DNA from: Rhizorhabdus histidinilytica
GTDB taxonomy: Bacteria; Pseudomonadota; Alphaproteobacteria; Sphingomonadales; Sphingomonadaceae
Assembly: GCF_900167915.1 (NCBI RefSeq)
Contig: NZ_FUYM01000006.1
Location: forward strand, 1-64,000
DNA: 64,000 nt
Direction: 5' to 3'
Below the pieces are notes generated by a model. That model was not told the origin of the DNA, searched no databases, and saw only the letters and a list, made by a program, of their open reading frames with translations. Shown here in pieces: positions 18,086-28,808 of this stretch (position 1 is the first letter of the stretch; each line of letters starts with the position of its first letter). Position numbers and translations under genes: made by a program.

Positions 18086-18184
18086 CATCCTGAGGAGCCA
18101 TTGAGCGGAGGCGAAATGGCGTCTCGAAGGACACAGGATCCTTCGAGACGGGCCTTCGCCAGGGCTCAGTCCCTCCTCAGGATG
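18086..18184. repeat. Nested inverted-repeat element between convergent genes
   Basis: Outer arms CATCCTGAGGAG (18086-18097) and CTCCTCAGGATG (18173-18184) pair perfectly over 12 bp. Inner arms CGTCTCGAAGGA (18120-18131) and TCCTTCGAGACG (18139-18150) pair perfectly over 12 bp with a 7-nt loop. Segments between (TTGAGC/GCTCAG, GGCGAA/TTCGCC) also match. A decayed copy lies at 32646-32750. It sits between the LuxR-type gene and the KstD-family gene and could terminate both. Confidence 0.75.
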
Positions 18185-18209
18185 AGCGGATCAGATGAAA
18201 GCTCTCAGC

Positions 18210-19676
18210 TCAGGCGGTTTCCCGCACCCGCGCAGCCGCCGCCATACCCGCCTGGCGCCCGAAGAAGGTGCAGTCGGCAAGGCTCATGCCCGAGCTGTAG
18301 CCATGGCCCCAGCGCGGCAGGCCGGCCGTCGCCCGCCCTGCGGCGAACAGGCCCGGCACCGGCTCGCGGGCGCGGTCCAGCACCTCGCCGGTCGGGCGGG
18401 TCGCGAGCCCGCCGAGGGTGAAGAAGGAGAAATAGCTGCCCGCGAAATTGAGCTCGAGTGCGGCGAAGGGCGGCTCGTCGAGCACCTTCAGCCATTTGGC
18501 CGCCTTGTGCCACAGCGGGTCCTCGCCCTCGGCGGCGTAGCGGTTGAAGGTGCGGACCGTGGCGCTCAGCGTATCCTCGGGCAGGCCGAGCTCACGCTCC
18601 ACCTCCTCCCAGCTCTCGCCCACCGCCGCGATGTCGATCCGCGCCAGGTCGATCGGCCGCGCGAAGATCGCATTGTCGACGAGCAGCCACACACGGTCGC
18701 CGGGCTGGTCGATCATCGTCCGGCTGACCCGGCCGTGATAGCAGTCCTCGTTGATGAAGCGCTGCCCGTTGCGGTTGACGAAGATCCCCTTCACCAGGCT
18801 TTCGGGCATGATCCACGGGCAGGTGGTGAAGAACTCGTCCATGTGGATCGCGTCGCCGCCGGCGCCCATCCCCATCAATATGCCCGAGCCGTTGTCGTTC
18901 TCGCCGATCGGATCGCTGAGCTTGAGCGCCTCGGGCGCGTAGCGGCGGATCATGTCCTGGTTCATGCAGAAGCCGCCGGTGCAGATCACCGTCGAGCCCG
19001 CGCGGACGAAATGGTCGCGATTGTCGATGCGGACGACCAGTCCGACGATCGCGGGGCCATCGGCGATCAGCGCGACGACGCGCGCATCGGTCCGCACGTC
19101 GACGCCGGCCGCGCGCACATTGCGTTCGAGAATGTCGACCAGCAGGCGCCCGCCACCCCAGCCTTCGAACTGGATGACGTGGCCGCGCGGCGCGGGGGCC
19201 GCTGTCTCGTAAAAAGGCCAGGCCTCCTCGCTGCCCGACCAGATCAGCGTGTCGTCGGTCGCCGGCTCGATGATCTTGCCGGGCACGAAGCTGCCCTTGT
19301 AGGGGACACCCTGCGCCTTCAGCCATTCATAATGGGCGAGGCTCTGCGCCGCGTAGAGATCGCATTTGGCGGCGTCCGCATCGGGCCCGCCGGCAAGCTT
19401 CAGATAGGCGGCCAGCGCCTCGGGGGTGTCGGCGAAGCCCGCCGCCTTCTGCGCATCGCTGCCGCCGCCGATATAGATCTCGCCGCCCGACAGCGCGGAG
19501 GCGCCGCCGCTGCCCGATCCCATCTCGAACAGGGTGGTGCGCGCCCCGCCGCGTGCCGCCTCGAGCGCCGCGCAGGCGCCGGCCGCGCCGAAGCCGATCA
19601 CCGCCACGCCGGTCTCGATGTCCCAGCGGGGAACCTCCCCGATGGGCAGCGGGCGATGGAGCGAATAGCCGGTCAT
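18210..19676 (-). CDS. FAD-dependent dehydrogenase, KstD/fumarate reductase family
   Basis: 488 residues with an N-terminal FAD-binding Rossmann motif (VAVIGFGAAGACAALEA, about 24-40), the GSGGASALSGGEIYIGGG region contacting FAD, and the C-terminal closing motif GLPRWGHGYSSGMSLADCTF. This is the family of 3-ketosteroid delta-1-dehydrogenase and flavocytochrome fumarate reductases. The neighbourhood (HsaD-like and HsaA-like genes on the same strand, 7 and 26-nt gaps) favours a steroid-ring dehydrogenase role, but the exact bond oxidised cannot be read. It is the last gene of the 21.7-18.2 kb operon. Confidence 0.8.
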   Translation of the reverse strand: MTGYSLHRPLPIGEVPRWDIETGVAVIGFGAAGACAALEAARGGARTTLFEMGSGSGGASALSGGEIYIGGGSDAQKAAGFADTPEALAAYLKLAGGPDADAAKCDLYAAQSLAHYEWLKAQGVPYKGSFVPGKIIEPATDDTLIWSGSEEAWPFYETAAPAPRGHVIQFEGWGGGRLLVDILERNVRAAGVDVRTDARVVALIADGPAIVGLVVRIDNRDHFVRAGSTVICTGGFCMNQDMIRRYAPEALKLSDPIGENDNGSGILMGMGAGGDAIHMDEFFTTCPWIMPESLVKGIFVNRNGQRFINEDCYHGRVSRTMIDQPGDRVWLLVDNAIFARPIDLARIDIAAVGESWEEVERELGLPEDTLSATVRTFNRYAAEGEDPLWHKAAKWLKVLDEPPFAALELNFAGSYFSFFTLGGLATRPTGEVLDRAREPVPGLFAAGRATAGLPRWGHGYSSGMSLADCTFFGRQAGMAAAARVRETA

Positions 19677-19683
19677 GCCTTTC

Positions 19684-20499
19684 TTAGCCGCGGAGGAAGG
19701 CGAGCGTGTAGCGGTTGAACTCCTCCGAACGCTCGACCTGCACCCAGTGGCCGACCTTGTTGAAGGTCATGAAGCGGGCGTCGGGGCAGGCATCGAGGAA
19801 ACGCTGCGCGCCCGAGGCGGGGCAGAAATCGTCCTGCAGCCCCCAGAAGCCGAGGATCGGCATGGCCAGCTCGCCGAGCCGCGGTGCGAGGTTCGGTGTA
19901 CGCATCCGCGCCAGCACGTCCTTCGACTGGGTCCGCGCCACCGCGAAGCGCTCGGCGACGAGGGCGTCGTCGATCGACGACGGGTCGTAGACCAGGTTGG
20001 TGATCAGCGCCTTCTGGTCGGCCAGCGAGAATTCGGGGCTGCCGAAGCTCGACTTCATCTTGGCGATGCCGGGCATGGCGAAATAGATGGGCAGCTCCTC
20101 GATGCAGCCCGGCGCCATCATCACGAGCTTCTCGACGAAGCCAGGATGGTCGAAGGCGAGCTGCATCGCGATGCCGCCGCCCAGCGAATTGCCGACCAGC
20201 ACCGCCGAGGTCACTCCGGCCTGGGCCAACGCCTCGTACACCGTGTCGGCGAACAGCTGGAGCGTATAATCGATGCCCTCGGGCTTCGACGAGGCGCCGT
20301 AGCCGATCAGGTCGGGCAGCAGCACGCGATAGCCCGCCGCGACGAAGGCCGGCGCGTTCGACCGGAAGTTCGACGTGCCCGACGCGCCTGGCCCGCTGCC
20401 GTGGAGGAATACGACCGCCGGCCCCTCGCCGGCCTCGGCCATGCCGATCTCGTAGCCGCCCGACACCGCATAGGTCGTGCGCGCATAATCCTGGGTCAT
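19684..20499 (-). CDS. Meta-cleavage-product hydrolase (HsaD/BphD-type alpha/beta hydrolase)
   Basis: 271 residues of the C-C bond hydrolase group that cleaves vinylogous diketones made by extradiol dioxygenases. The oxyanion segment HGSGPGASG (33-41) is diagnostic of this group. The nucleophile is S105 in GNSLGG, the acid is in GLQDD (223-224) and the base is H251 in VGHWVQ. With an HsaA-like oxygenase directly upstream, the steroid enzyme HsaD is the closest functional model. The dioxygenase that would make its substrate is not in the window. Starts at ATG 20499; a spaced GGAGAGGAT precedes. Confidence 0.87.
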   Translation of the reverse strand: MTQDYARTTYAVSGGYEIGMAEAGEGPAVVFLHGSGPGASGTSNFRSNAPAFVAAGYRVLLPDLIGYGASSKPEGIDYTLQLFADTVYEALAQAGVTSAVLVGNSLGGGIAMQLAFDHPGFVEKLVMMAPGCIEELPIYFAMPGIAKMKSSFGSPEFSLADQKALITNLVYDPSSIDDALVAERFAVARTQSKDVLARMRTPNLAPRLGELAMPILGFWGLQDDFCPASGAQRFLDACPDARFMTFNKVGHWVQVERSEEFNRYTLAFLRG

Positions 20500-20525
20500 A
20501 TCCTCTCCTTCGCGTCCGGCTGCCC

Positions 20526-21728
20526 TCAGAGGAACAGGAAGGACGGCGGCTCTCCGTTGAGCGTGCCGACCAGATCGGCGGCCATGTTGTTCGGATCATT
20601 GGCGACATGCGCCCGGGCGGCGCTGATATCGAGCCAGGGCTGGACGATCGGGCTCGACATGTAGATCGCCCGCCCGCCGAGCAGCGGCATCAGTTCGTCG
20701 ACCAGCCCGGCGCAGCGGCGCACGACCGAAGAGGACTGGTAGCGGTTGAGCGCGCGCTCGGCCATGTCGAGCGGCTCGCCGCGCTCGGCCTTCGCCATCA
20801 TCGCGTCGAAGCTGGCGGCGAGTGTCGCCTCCATCTCGAGAAGCTGGGCCTGCGCCTTGGCGATCGCCCCCATCAGGATCGGATCGTTCTTCGACGCCTT
20901 GCCGGTGTTGGTCGAGACGCGCTCCTTCGCGATCTGGACCGCGGCCTGGATCGCCGCCCGGGTGCCGCCGAGCGCCGCCGAGGAGACCGAGCGGACGAAG
21001 ACCTGCGCCCAGGGCAGGGTGAACAGCGGCGCGTCATTCTCCTTGATCCCCGGATTGGTGCCCAGGAAGCCGTCGGCGGCGCGGTGGGTGCGATAGTCGG
21101 GGACGAAGGCGCCTTCCACGACGATGTCGTGGCTGCCGGTGCCCTGGAGCCCGAACGTGTCCCAGGTCTCCTCGATCCGATAGTCGGCGCGCGGCACCAG
21201 GAAGGTGCGCATGTCGGGGGCGTCGCCCTCGGCCTTGGGCGGCACCATCGCGCCGAGCAGCACCCAGTCGCAATGCTGCGAGCCCGAGGAGAAACCCCAA
21301 CGGCCCGACAGGCGGAAACCGCCGTCGACATGCTCGACCTTTCCGACCGGCTGGTAGGAGGAGGAGATCAGCACGCTGCTGTCGTCGCCCCACACGTCGA
21401 CCTGCGCCTGATCGTGGAACAGTGCCAGCTCATAAGGGTGGCAGCCGACGACGCCATAGACCCAGCCGGTCGACATGCAGCCCTCGGCGATGGTCTTGAG
21501 CACCTCGAAGAAGACGTTCGGATGCATTTCGTAGCCGCCCCAGCGCTTGGGCTGGAGGATGCGGAAGAAGCCCGCGGCCTGCATCTCCGCGATCGACTCG
21601 TCGGGAACCTTGTGCTCCGCCGTCGCGCGGCGCGCGCGCTCCCGCAATACCGGGATCATCGCCCGTGCGCGCTCGATCAACTCTTCCGCGCTGGGGATCG
21701 CGACATCACCCTTCAACACCGTCGCCAT
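20526..21728 (-). CDS. Flavin-dependent monooxygenase, HsaA-type oxygenase
   Basis: 400 residues with an acyl-CoA-dehydrogenase fold used as a two-component flavin hydroxylase. Signature segments are GFFRILQPKRWGG (about 53-65), STGWVYGVVGCH, ISSSYQP and GLQGTGSHDIVVE, which line up with HsaA, the 3-HSA hydroxylase of cholesterol catabolism (394 residues). Such enzymes take reduced flavin from a separate reductase (HsaB), which is not seen in this window. It is the first gene of the leftward operon with the HsaD-like and KstD-like genes. Its promoter region is shared with the divergent TonB receptor and carries a TGCGTAA-like motif. Confidence 0.85.
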   Translation of the reverse strand: MATVLKGDVAIPSAEELIERARAMIPVLRERARRATAEHKVPDESIAEMQAAGFFRILQPKRWGGYEMHPNVFFEVLKTIAEGCMSTGWVYGVVGCHPYELALFHDQAQVDVWGDDSSVLISSSYQPVGKVEHVDGGFRLSGRWGFSSGSQHCDWVLLGAMVPPKAEGDAPDMRTFLVPRADYRIEETWDTFGLQGTGSHDIVVEGAFVPDYRTHRAADGFLGTNPGIKENDAPLFTLPWAQVFVRSVSSAALGGTRAAIQAAVQIAKERVSTNTGKASKNDPILMGAIAKAQAQLLEMEATLAASFDAMMAKAERGEPLDMAERALNRYQSSSVVRRCAGLVDELMPLLGGRAIYMSSPIVQPWLDISAARAHVANDPNNMAADLVGTLNGEPPSFLFL

Positions 21729-21773
21729 CTATCGCCTTCCTGTCACTCTCTCCCAATCCGATCGTCGACCAGA

Positions 21774-21803
21774 TTCGTAATCTTAGCTATCGATTTCTAC
21801 GCA
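21774..21803. promoter_or_regulatory. Near-copy of the TGCGKAA-N17-YTACGCA motif
   Basis: TTCGTAA (21774-21780) and CTACGCA (21797-21803) are separated by 16 nt, one less than in the three better copies. It lies between the HsaA-like gene (start 21728) and the first TonB receptor (start 21927). The same gap also holds TTACGCAT (21866-21873) and the palindrome TTACGTAA (21905-21912). Confidence 0.45.
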
Positions 21804-21926
21804 AAGCGTCAACTATCGCCACGAAGTTTTCCGATTGCCGATCTAGCATCCTTCCCCGGCTCATGTTACGCATATATCCGATCGACTGGCCAAAGACCGG
21901 CGACTTACGTAATGGAAGGGGTATAA

Positions 21927-24148
<2,222 letters not shown>

Positions 24149-24152
<4 letters not shown>

Positions 24153-25867
24153 ACGCGCCCTTCCCCCTCGGCGTCGAGCTCGGCGTCGCGGTCGACCAAC
24201 CGCTTGTCGTCGACGATGCCGACGGCTTCGCCTGGGACGAGACAGCCGACCTCGTCGTCGTCGGGCTTGGCGGCGCGGGAGTCGCGGCGGCGATCGAAGG
24301 GCTGGAACGCGGCCTGTCGGTGATCGCGGTCGACCGCTATGCCTGCGGCGGATCGACGGCGGCCAATGGCGGTGTGTTCTACGCCGGCGGCGGCACCGCG
24401 ATCCAGCGCGAGGCGGGCGAGGAGGACAGCCCCGAGGCGATGCTCGCCTATCTTCGTATCGAGGCGGGCAGGGTCGTGTCGGACGCGACCCTGCGCCGCT
24501 TCGTCGAGGACAGCCCGGCGACGATCGACTGGATCCTGAAGCATGGCGGCCGGCTGGCGGCGAGCGTGTGGCGGGAGAAATGCTCCTACCCGCCGCTCGA
24601 CCGCTTCCTCTACCATCCCGACAATTCACTGGTGGCGAGCTACCGGGCCCGCGCGCGGCCGGCGGCGCGCGGCCACCGCGCCTTCGGCCGCGACGGCAAG
24701 AAGGCCTGGGGCCTCGGCAAATTCATCACAGGTCCGATGACCGAGTCCGCGCTGCGCCTCGGCCTCGTCTTCCACCGCTACAGCGAGGCGCACCAGCTGG
24801 TGCAGGACCGCGACGGCCGGGTGATCGGCGTCCGCATCCGGTCGATCCGCGACGGCTCGCCCGAGGCGCGGCGCTTCGCGCGTTACATCGCCCGCGCCAA
24901 CGCGCTGCTCGCCGCGCTGCCGCCCAGCATCCCGCTCGCCTCGATCACCATCGCGCTCGGCAACCATTATCTGCGCAAGGCCGGCGCGATCGAGGCGAAG
25001 GCGCGCTTCACCCGCACCATCCGCGCCCGCGAAGGCGTGGTGCTGAGCGCCGGCGGCTTCATCATGAACCCGAAGATGGTCGCCCGCTTCGCCCCGGCCT
25101 ATGCCAGGGGCATGCCCAACGGCACGCTCGGCGACCAGGGATCGGGCATATTGCTCGGCATGAGCGCGGGCGGGGCCACCGCGCTGATGGACAAGGTCAG
25201 CGCCTGGCGCTTCATCAACCCGCCCAAGGCCTGGGCGCAGGCGATCGCGGTCAACCGCGCCGGCGAGCGCTTCGTCGACGAGACCGTCTATGGCGCGACC
25301 CTCGGCGAGCATATCGTCGACCATCATGGCGGCGTCGCCTGGCTGATCTACGACCGGGCGGCGCGCGACGCCGCCTTCACCCAGGCGCGCGACCCGCACC
25401 TCGTCCCCTTCCAGCGCGACGTGACCCTGCTCAACCTGATGTTCAACGCGCGCAAGGCACCGAGCCTCGCGGCGCTGGCGCGCCGGATCGGAGTCGATCC
25501 CGCCGGCCTCGCCCGCACCGTCGCCGCCTATAACGACGCCGCGCGCGGCGCCGGCGCCGGCGCCGACCCGTTCGGCAAGGAGCCGGCCGACATGCGGCCG
25601 ATCGCGACCGGCCCCTTCTATGCGATGGACATTTCGATCGACAGCCGCTTCCTGCCGCTGCCGGTGATCACCTTCGGCGGCCTGCGCGTCGAGGAGGAGA
25701 GCGGGCAGGTGCTCGACGGCGCGGGCCGGCCGATCGCCGGGCTCTACGCCGCGGGGCGCTGCGCGGTCGGGCTCGCCTCGCAGACCTATGTCAGCGGGCT
25801 GTCCTTCGCCGACTGTTTCTTCTCGGGCCGCCGCGCCGCGCGGCATGCCGCCCGGGCCAATGCCTGA
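24149..25867 (+). CDS. FAD-dependent dehydrogenase, KstD-like
   Basis: 572 residues, a length typical of 3-ketosteroid delta-1-dehydrogenases. The FAD motif VVVGLGGAGVAAAIEGLERG lies at about 35-54, followed by the GGSTAANGGVFYAGGG region. The C-terminal motif VGLASQTYVSGLSFADCFFSGRRA closes the FAD site. A central insertion (about 160-290) forms the substrate lid. It starts at GTG 24149, overlapping the TonB receptor stop, and is followed 25 nt later by an SDR. It is the second KstD-family enzyme in the window and differs clearly from the 488-residue one, so the two probably act on different ring positions or intermediates. Confidence 0.82.
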
Positions 25868-25892
25868 TCGATCTTTGAGAGGAGCGAATTCG

Positions 25893-26756
25893 ATGAGCAA
25901 CGACAATCGCAAGGTCGCCGTCGTCACCGGCGCCAGCCGCGGCGCGGGCGCCGGCATCGCGCGCGCGCTGGGCGAGGCGGGCTATGCCGTCTACGTCACC
26001 GGCCGTACGGTCGAGGAAGGCAAGGCCCCCCTGCCCGGCACGATCGGCGCGACCGCCCAGGCGGTCGACCGGCTCGGCGGGCGCGGCGTGGCGGTCGCGG
26101 TCGACCATCGCGACGACGCCCAGGTCAAGGCGCTGTTCGATCGGGTCGAACGCGACGAGGGACGGCTCGACATCCTCGTCAACAACGCCGCGATCATCGA
26201 CGACGCGCTGATCCAGCCCGGCGGCTTCTGGGAACGGCCGCTCGCCCTGGTCGACATCCTCGATGTCGGGCTGCGCTCGGGCTATGTCGCGAGCTTCCAC
26301 GCCGCGCCGCTGCTGATCCGCACTGGCGGCGGCCTGATCGCCTTCACCTCCTCCTTCGGCTCGGCCTGCTACATGCATGGGCCCGCTTATGGCGCGCAGA
26401 AGGCCGGCGTCGACAAATTCGCCGCCGACATGGGCGTCGACCTGCGCGATCACGACGCCGCCACCGTCTCGATCTGGATGGGCCCGCTCCGCACCGAACG
26501 GACCGACAAGGCGATCGCCGAGCGGCCGGACCAATATGAGGCGATCATGGCCAATGCCGAGACCCCCGAGTTCACCGGCAAGCTGATCGCCGCGATCCAC
26601 GGCTCGCCCGATCGCATGGCGATGTCGGGACAGACCTTCATCGGCGCCGAGCTCGGCGAGCGCTTCGGCATCAGCGACGCGGGCGGCAAGCAGCCCCCGT
26701 CCTTCCGGGCGATGCTGGGCGAACCGCGCCTTCCCCACCCGGCTATCGTTCGTTAA
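25893..26756 (+). CDS. Short-chain dehydrogenase/reductase, DHRS1-like
   Basis: 287 residues. The cofactor motif TGASRGAG is at 12-19, NNAA at 97-100, and the catalytic residues are S153/S154, Y166 and K170 (YGAQK). The segment FWERPLALVDILDVGLRSGY followed by ISS-type FTSSFGS matches the DHRS1-like SDR branch, which is longer than classical SDRs and has steroid and retinoid reductase members. The start at 25893 has GAGAGGA 10 nt upstream; longer upstream readings overlap the FAD gene. It is the third gene of the rightward receptor operon. Confidence 0.85.
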   Translation: MSNDNRKVAVVTGASRGAGAGIARALGEAGYAVYVTGRTVEEGKAPLPGTIGATAQAVDRLGGRGVAVAVDHRDDAQVKALFDRVERDEGRLDILVNNAAIIDDALIQPGGFWERPLALVDILDVGLRSGYVASFHAAPLLIRTGGGLIAFTSSFGSACYMHGPAYGAQKAGVDKFAADMGVDLRDHDAATVSIWMGPLRTERTDKAIAERPDQYEAIMANAETPEFTGKLIAAIHGSPDRMAMSGQTFIGAELGERFGISDAGGKQPPSFRAMLGEPRLPHPAIVR

Positions 26757-26772
26757 GGAGGTAGGCTAGGCG

Positions 26773-26803
26773 GGCCGGCGTCACCGCTAGGGGACGACCG
26801 GCC
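26773..26803 (+). promoter_or_regulatory. GC-rich hairpin in the leader of the Lrp pair
   Basis: GGCCGGCGTC (26773-26782) pairs with GACG-A-CCGGCC (26793-26803), one A bulged and a 10-nt loop. It lies between the SDR stop (26756) and the GTG start of the first Lrp-type gene (26823). With no U-tract it is more likely a transcript processing or attenuating structure than a strong terminator. Confidence 0.35.
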
Positions 26804-26822
26804 GCCCAAGAGGGATTGGCTT

Positions 26823-27344
26823 GTGGCAGCGAAAAAACCGAAGAAGACCAAGGACGATGAAGCCGCGACGGCGCGGCAGTCCGTTCCGCCCCCCGCCGTG
26901 CTCGAACCGATCGACGAGAAGATCATCGCCGCGCTGCGCCAGTCGGGCCGCATCGCCAACCGCGACCTCGCCCGCCTGATCGACGTCAACGAGGCGACGG
27001 TGCGCACCCGGCTGCGCAAGCTGGAGGCGACCAACGCGGTCCGCGTCGTGGCGATGCGCGACATCAGCGCGATGGGCTTCAACGCCATGGCCGCGGTCGG
27101 CGTGCAGGTGAAGGGCCGCTCCGCCAGCGAGGTCGGCGCCGACCTCGCCAAGCTCGAGAACGTCATCACCGTCAACGTGACGATCGGCATGTACGACATC
27201 GAGGCGCAGGTGGTGGCCACCGACATCGAGGAGCTGGACCGGCTGCTGACCGACGTCATAGCCCATATCGACGGCGTCGAGCGGCTGTTCCCCGGCCTGT
27301 CGATGAAGATCCTCAAATACAACCCAGAATGGGCCCCGCTATGA
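26823..27344 (+). CDS. Lrp/AsnC-family transcriptional regulator
   Basis: 173 residues. A Lys-rich leader of about 25 residues precedes the HTH (EPIDEKIIAALRQSGRIANRDLARLIDVNEATVRTRLRKLE), and an RAM/AsnC ligand domain follows (about 95-165, with VGVQVKGRS and FPGLSMKILKYNP). Members bind amino acids or catabolic intermediates and form octamers. It starts at GTG with a weak AGAGGGA upstream. The next gene, another Lrp-type protein, overlaps by 4 nt, so the two are made together and could form mixed oligomers. Confidence 0.9.
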   Translation: MAAKKPKKTKDDEAATARQSVPPPAVLEPIDEKIIAALRQSGRIANRDLARLIDVNEATVRTRLRKLEATNAVRVVAMRDISAMGFNAMAAVGVQVKGRSASEVGADLAKLENVITVNVTIGMYDIEAQVVATDIEELDRLLTDVIAHIDGVERLFPGLSMKILKYNPEWAPL

Positions 27345-27808
27345 CCCGCATCCCGCTCGACGAGCTCGACCAGAAGATCATCGACCGGCTGAGCCGCGAC
27401 GCGCGGGTCAGCAACCGCGAGATCGGGCGCGAGTTCGGCCTGACCGAAGGCACGATCCGCTCGCGCCTGAAGCGGCTGCTCGACAACAAGGTGATCCGCG
27501 TCGCCGCCGTCACCAACGCCAACCGGCTGAAGAACCCGTTCCTTGCCTATCTGTGGATCGAGGCCGACACCGCCGGCGACATCCAGGCGCTGGCCGAACG
27601 GCTCGCCTCGCTGCCCGAGATCACCTTCGTCTCGACGATGCTCGGCCGCGCCGACGTGCTGGCGATGACGCTGGTGGAGAATGGCAGCCAGCTGACCGAC
27701 TTCCTCCACCAGACGATCGACAAGATCCCCGGCGTGCGGCGGGTCCGCTACAGCCTGGGCCAGAACTTCATCAAGCACGACTTCCGCTATTGCGCGCTGG
27801 TGGATTGA
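27341..27808 (+). CDS. Lrp/AsnC-family transcriptional regulator
   Basis: 155 residues with an N-terminal HTH (LDELDQKIIDRLSRDARVSN ... GLTEGTIRSRLKRLLDNKVI) and the AsnC effector domain (LAYLWIEADTAGDIQALAERL ... YSLGQNFIKHDFRYC). I use ATG 27341, which overlaps the previous stop (ATGA); an ATG at 27329 lies further inside that gene. It is the last gene of the rightward set that starts with the TonB receptor and converges with the EthD/NTF2 operon. It is a plausible local regulator of the catabolic genes. Confidence 0.9.
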   Translation: MTRIPLDELDQKIIDRLSRDARVSNREIGREFGLTEGTIRSRLKRLLDNKVIRVAAVTNANRLKNPFLAYLWIEADTAGDIQALAERLASLPEITFVSTMLGRADVLAMTLVENGSQLTDFLHQTIDKIPGVRRVRYSLGQNFIKHDFRYCALVD

Positions 27809-27856
27809 GCGAGCGTCGGCCGGTCCTCCCATAGACGGCCGGCCGCGCCTCCCATT

Positions 27857-27898
27857 CCTCATCCCCGCGAAGGCGGGCATGACGAGGCCTTATAGGCC
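27857..27898. repeat. REP-like palindrome plus second hairpin
   Basis: CCTC-ATCCCCGC-GAAG-GCGGGCAT-GAC-GAGG forms a stem around a GAAG loop (core CCCGC/GCGGG at 27864-27877). It is followed by GGCCT-TAT-AGGCC (27886-27898). The first part is the same general type as the element after ppa. It separates the convergent Lrp pair from the leftward EthD operon. Confidence 0.6.
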
Positions 27899-27906
27899 CC
27901 ATCCAA

Positions 27907-28266
27907 TTAGATCGCGCTGATCCGCTCTTCGACCAGGAACATCCGCGTGCCGCTGCGATCGAGGAAATTCTCCTCGTCGGCGGCGATCCGCGCGCCGATC
28001 GCGGGATCGGCGACGCGGGCCATCGCCCGGTCATAGGCGGCGCGGTCGGCGAACCACAGCTCGGTCACCACGTCGAAGTCGAACGGCGCCGCGCCGGCAT
28101 TGACATAGGCGCCGTCGAAATCGGCGAAGTTGCGGCGATAGTCGACGATGCCGGGCAGCAGCGACCGGATCAGCGGGACGTGCCGCGTCTCGTAATAGTC
28201 GATGAAGGCCTCGCGGCTCAGGTCCGCCCGGCGGCGCAGCAAGGCGATCGACTTGACCCGGCTCAT
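27907..28266 (-). CDS. EthD-domain protein
   Basis: 119 residues with the EthD dimeric alpha+beta barrel pattern: KSIALLRRRADLSREAFIDYYETRHVPLIRSLLPGIVDYRRN at the N-terminus is the family core. EthD-like proteins are small partners or enzymes in degradation of ethers, polyketide-like and aromatic compounds; their chemistry is often unknown. It is the last gene of a leftward operon of small proteins, overlapping the NTF2-fold gene before it by 4 nt (ATGA). Confidence 0.83.
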   Translation of the reverse strand: MSRVKSIALLRRRADLSREAFIDYYETRHVPLIRSLLPGIVDYRRNFADFDGAYVNAGAAPFDFDVVTELWFADRAAYDRAMARVADPAIGARIAADEENFLDRSGTRMFLVEERISAI

Positions 28267-28808
28267 GTGTCCGCTCCCCGTTTCAGCAGCTTGAAGAAGG
28301 CGTAGGACGGATCGGCGGGACCCGGCTTGCCGATATGCGCCCCTTCGAGGAAGGGATGGTCGAGATCGACGATCGACGGGCTGTGGACGTTCGCCCAGTC
28401 GGCGACGATCGCGCGGTGCGCGAACTTCCAGCGGCCGTCGCGCCGCTCGTAGCGGTCGAAATAGCGGCCGCCGACCAGCACGTCGAACGGGCCGTCGGGC
28501 CCCTTCACCCGGTGGAGCGCGATCAGGTAGACCTCGCCCTCCGCCCGGTCCCCGTCGAGCGCCAGGTTGATGGTGGTGACGTTGTGGTGGAGGATCTCCA
28601 TCGGCGCCTGGATCTCGGGCAGCTTGTCGATGAAGTCCATCGCGGGCCCCTTCGACATATGGCCATGCTCGTCGATCGCATCCTCATGGTAGAGGCTGCG
28701 CATCTTCGCATGGTCGTGCCGGTCGGCGGCGTTGCAATAGGCGTGGACGAGCGACCGGATCTCCTCACGGTCGATCAGTTCCTGCAGCTTGGCGGGATCG
28801 GGGATCAT
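28263..28808 (-). CDS. SnoaL/NTF2-fold protein
   Basis: 181 residues with the cone-fold start EIRSLVHAYCNAADRHDHAKMRSLYHEDAIDEHG, a central HHNVTTINLALDGDRAEGEVYLIALHR strand pair and RYFDRYERRDGRWKFAHRAIVADW near the end. This subgroup (SnoaL_4 type) includes dehydratases and isomerases as well as binding proteins. It overlaps both neighbours by 4 nt, showing strict coupling with another NTF2-fold protein and an EthD protein. The reaction is unknown. Confidence 0.82.
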   Translation of the reverse strand: MIPDPAKLQELIDREEIRSLVHAYCNAADRHDHAKMRSLYHEDAIDEHGHMSKGPAMDFIDKLPEIQAPMEILHHNVTTINLALDGDRAEGEVYLIALHRVKGPDGPFDVLVGGRYFDRYERRDGRWKFAHRAIVADWANVHSPSIVDLDHPFLEGAHIGKPGPADPSYAFFKLLKRGADT

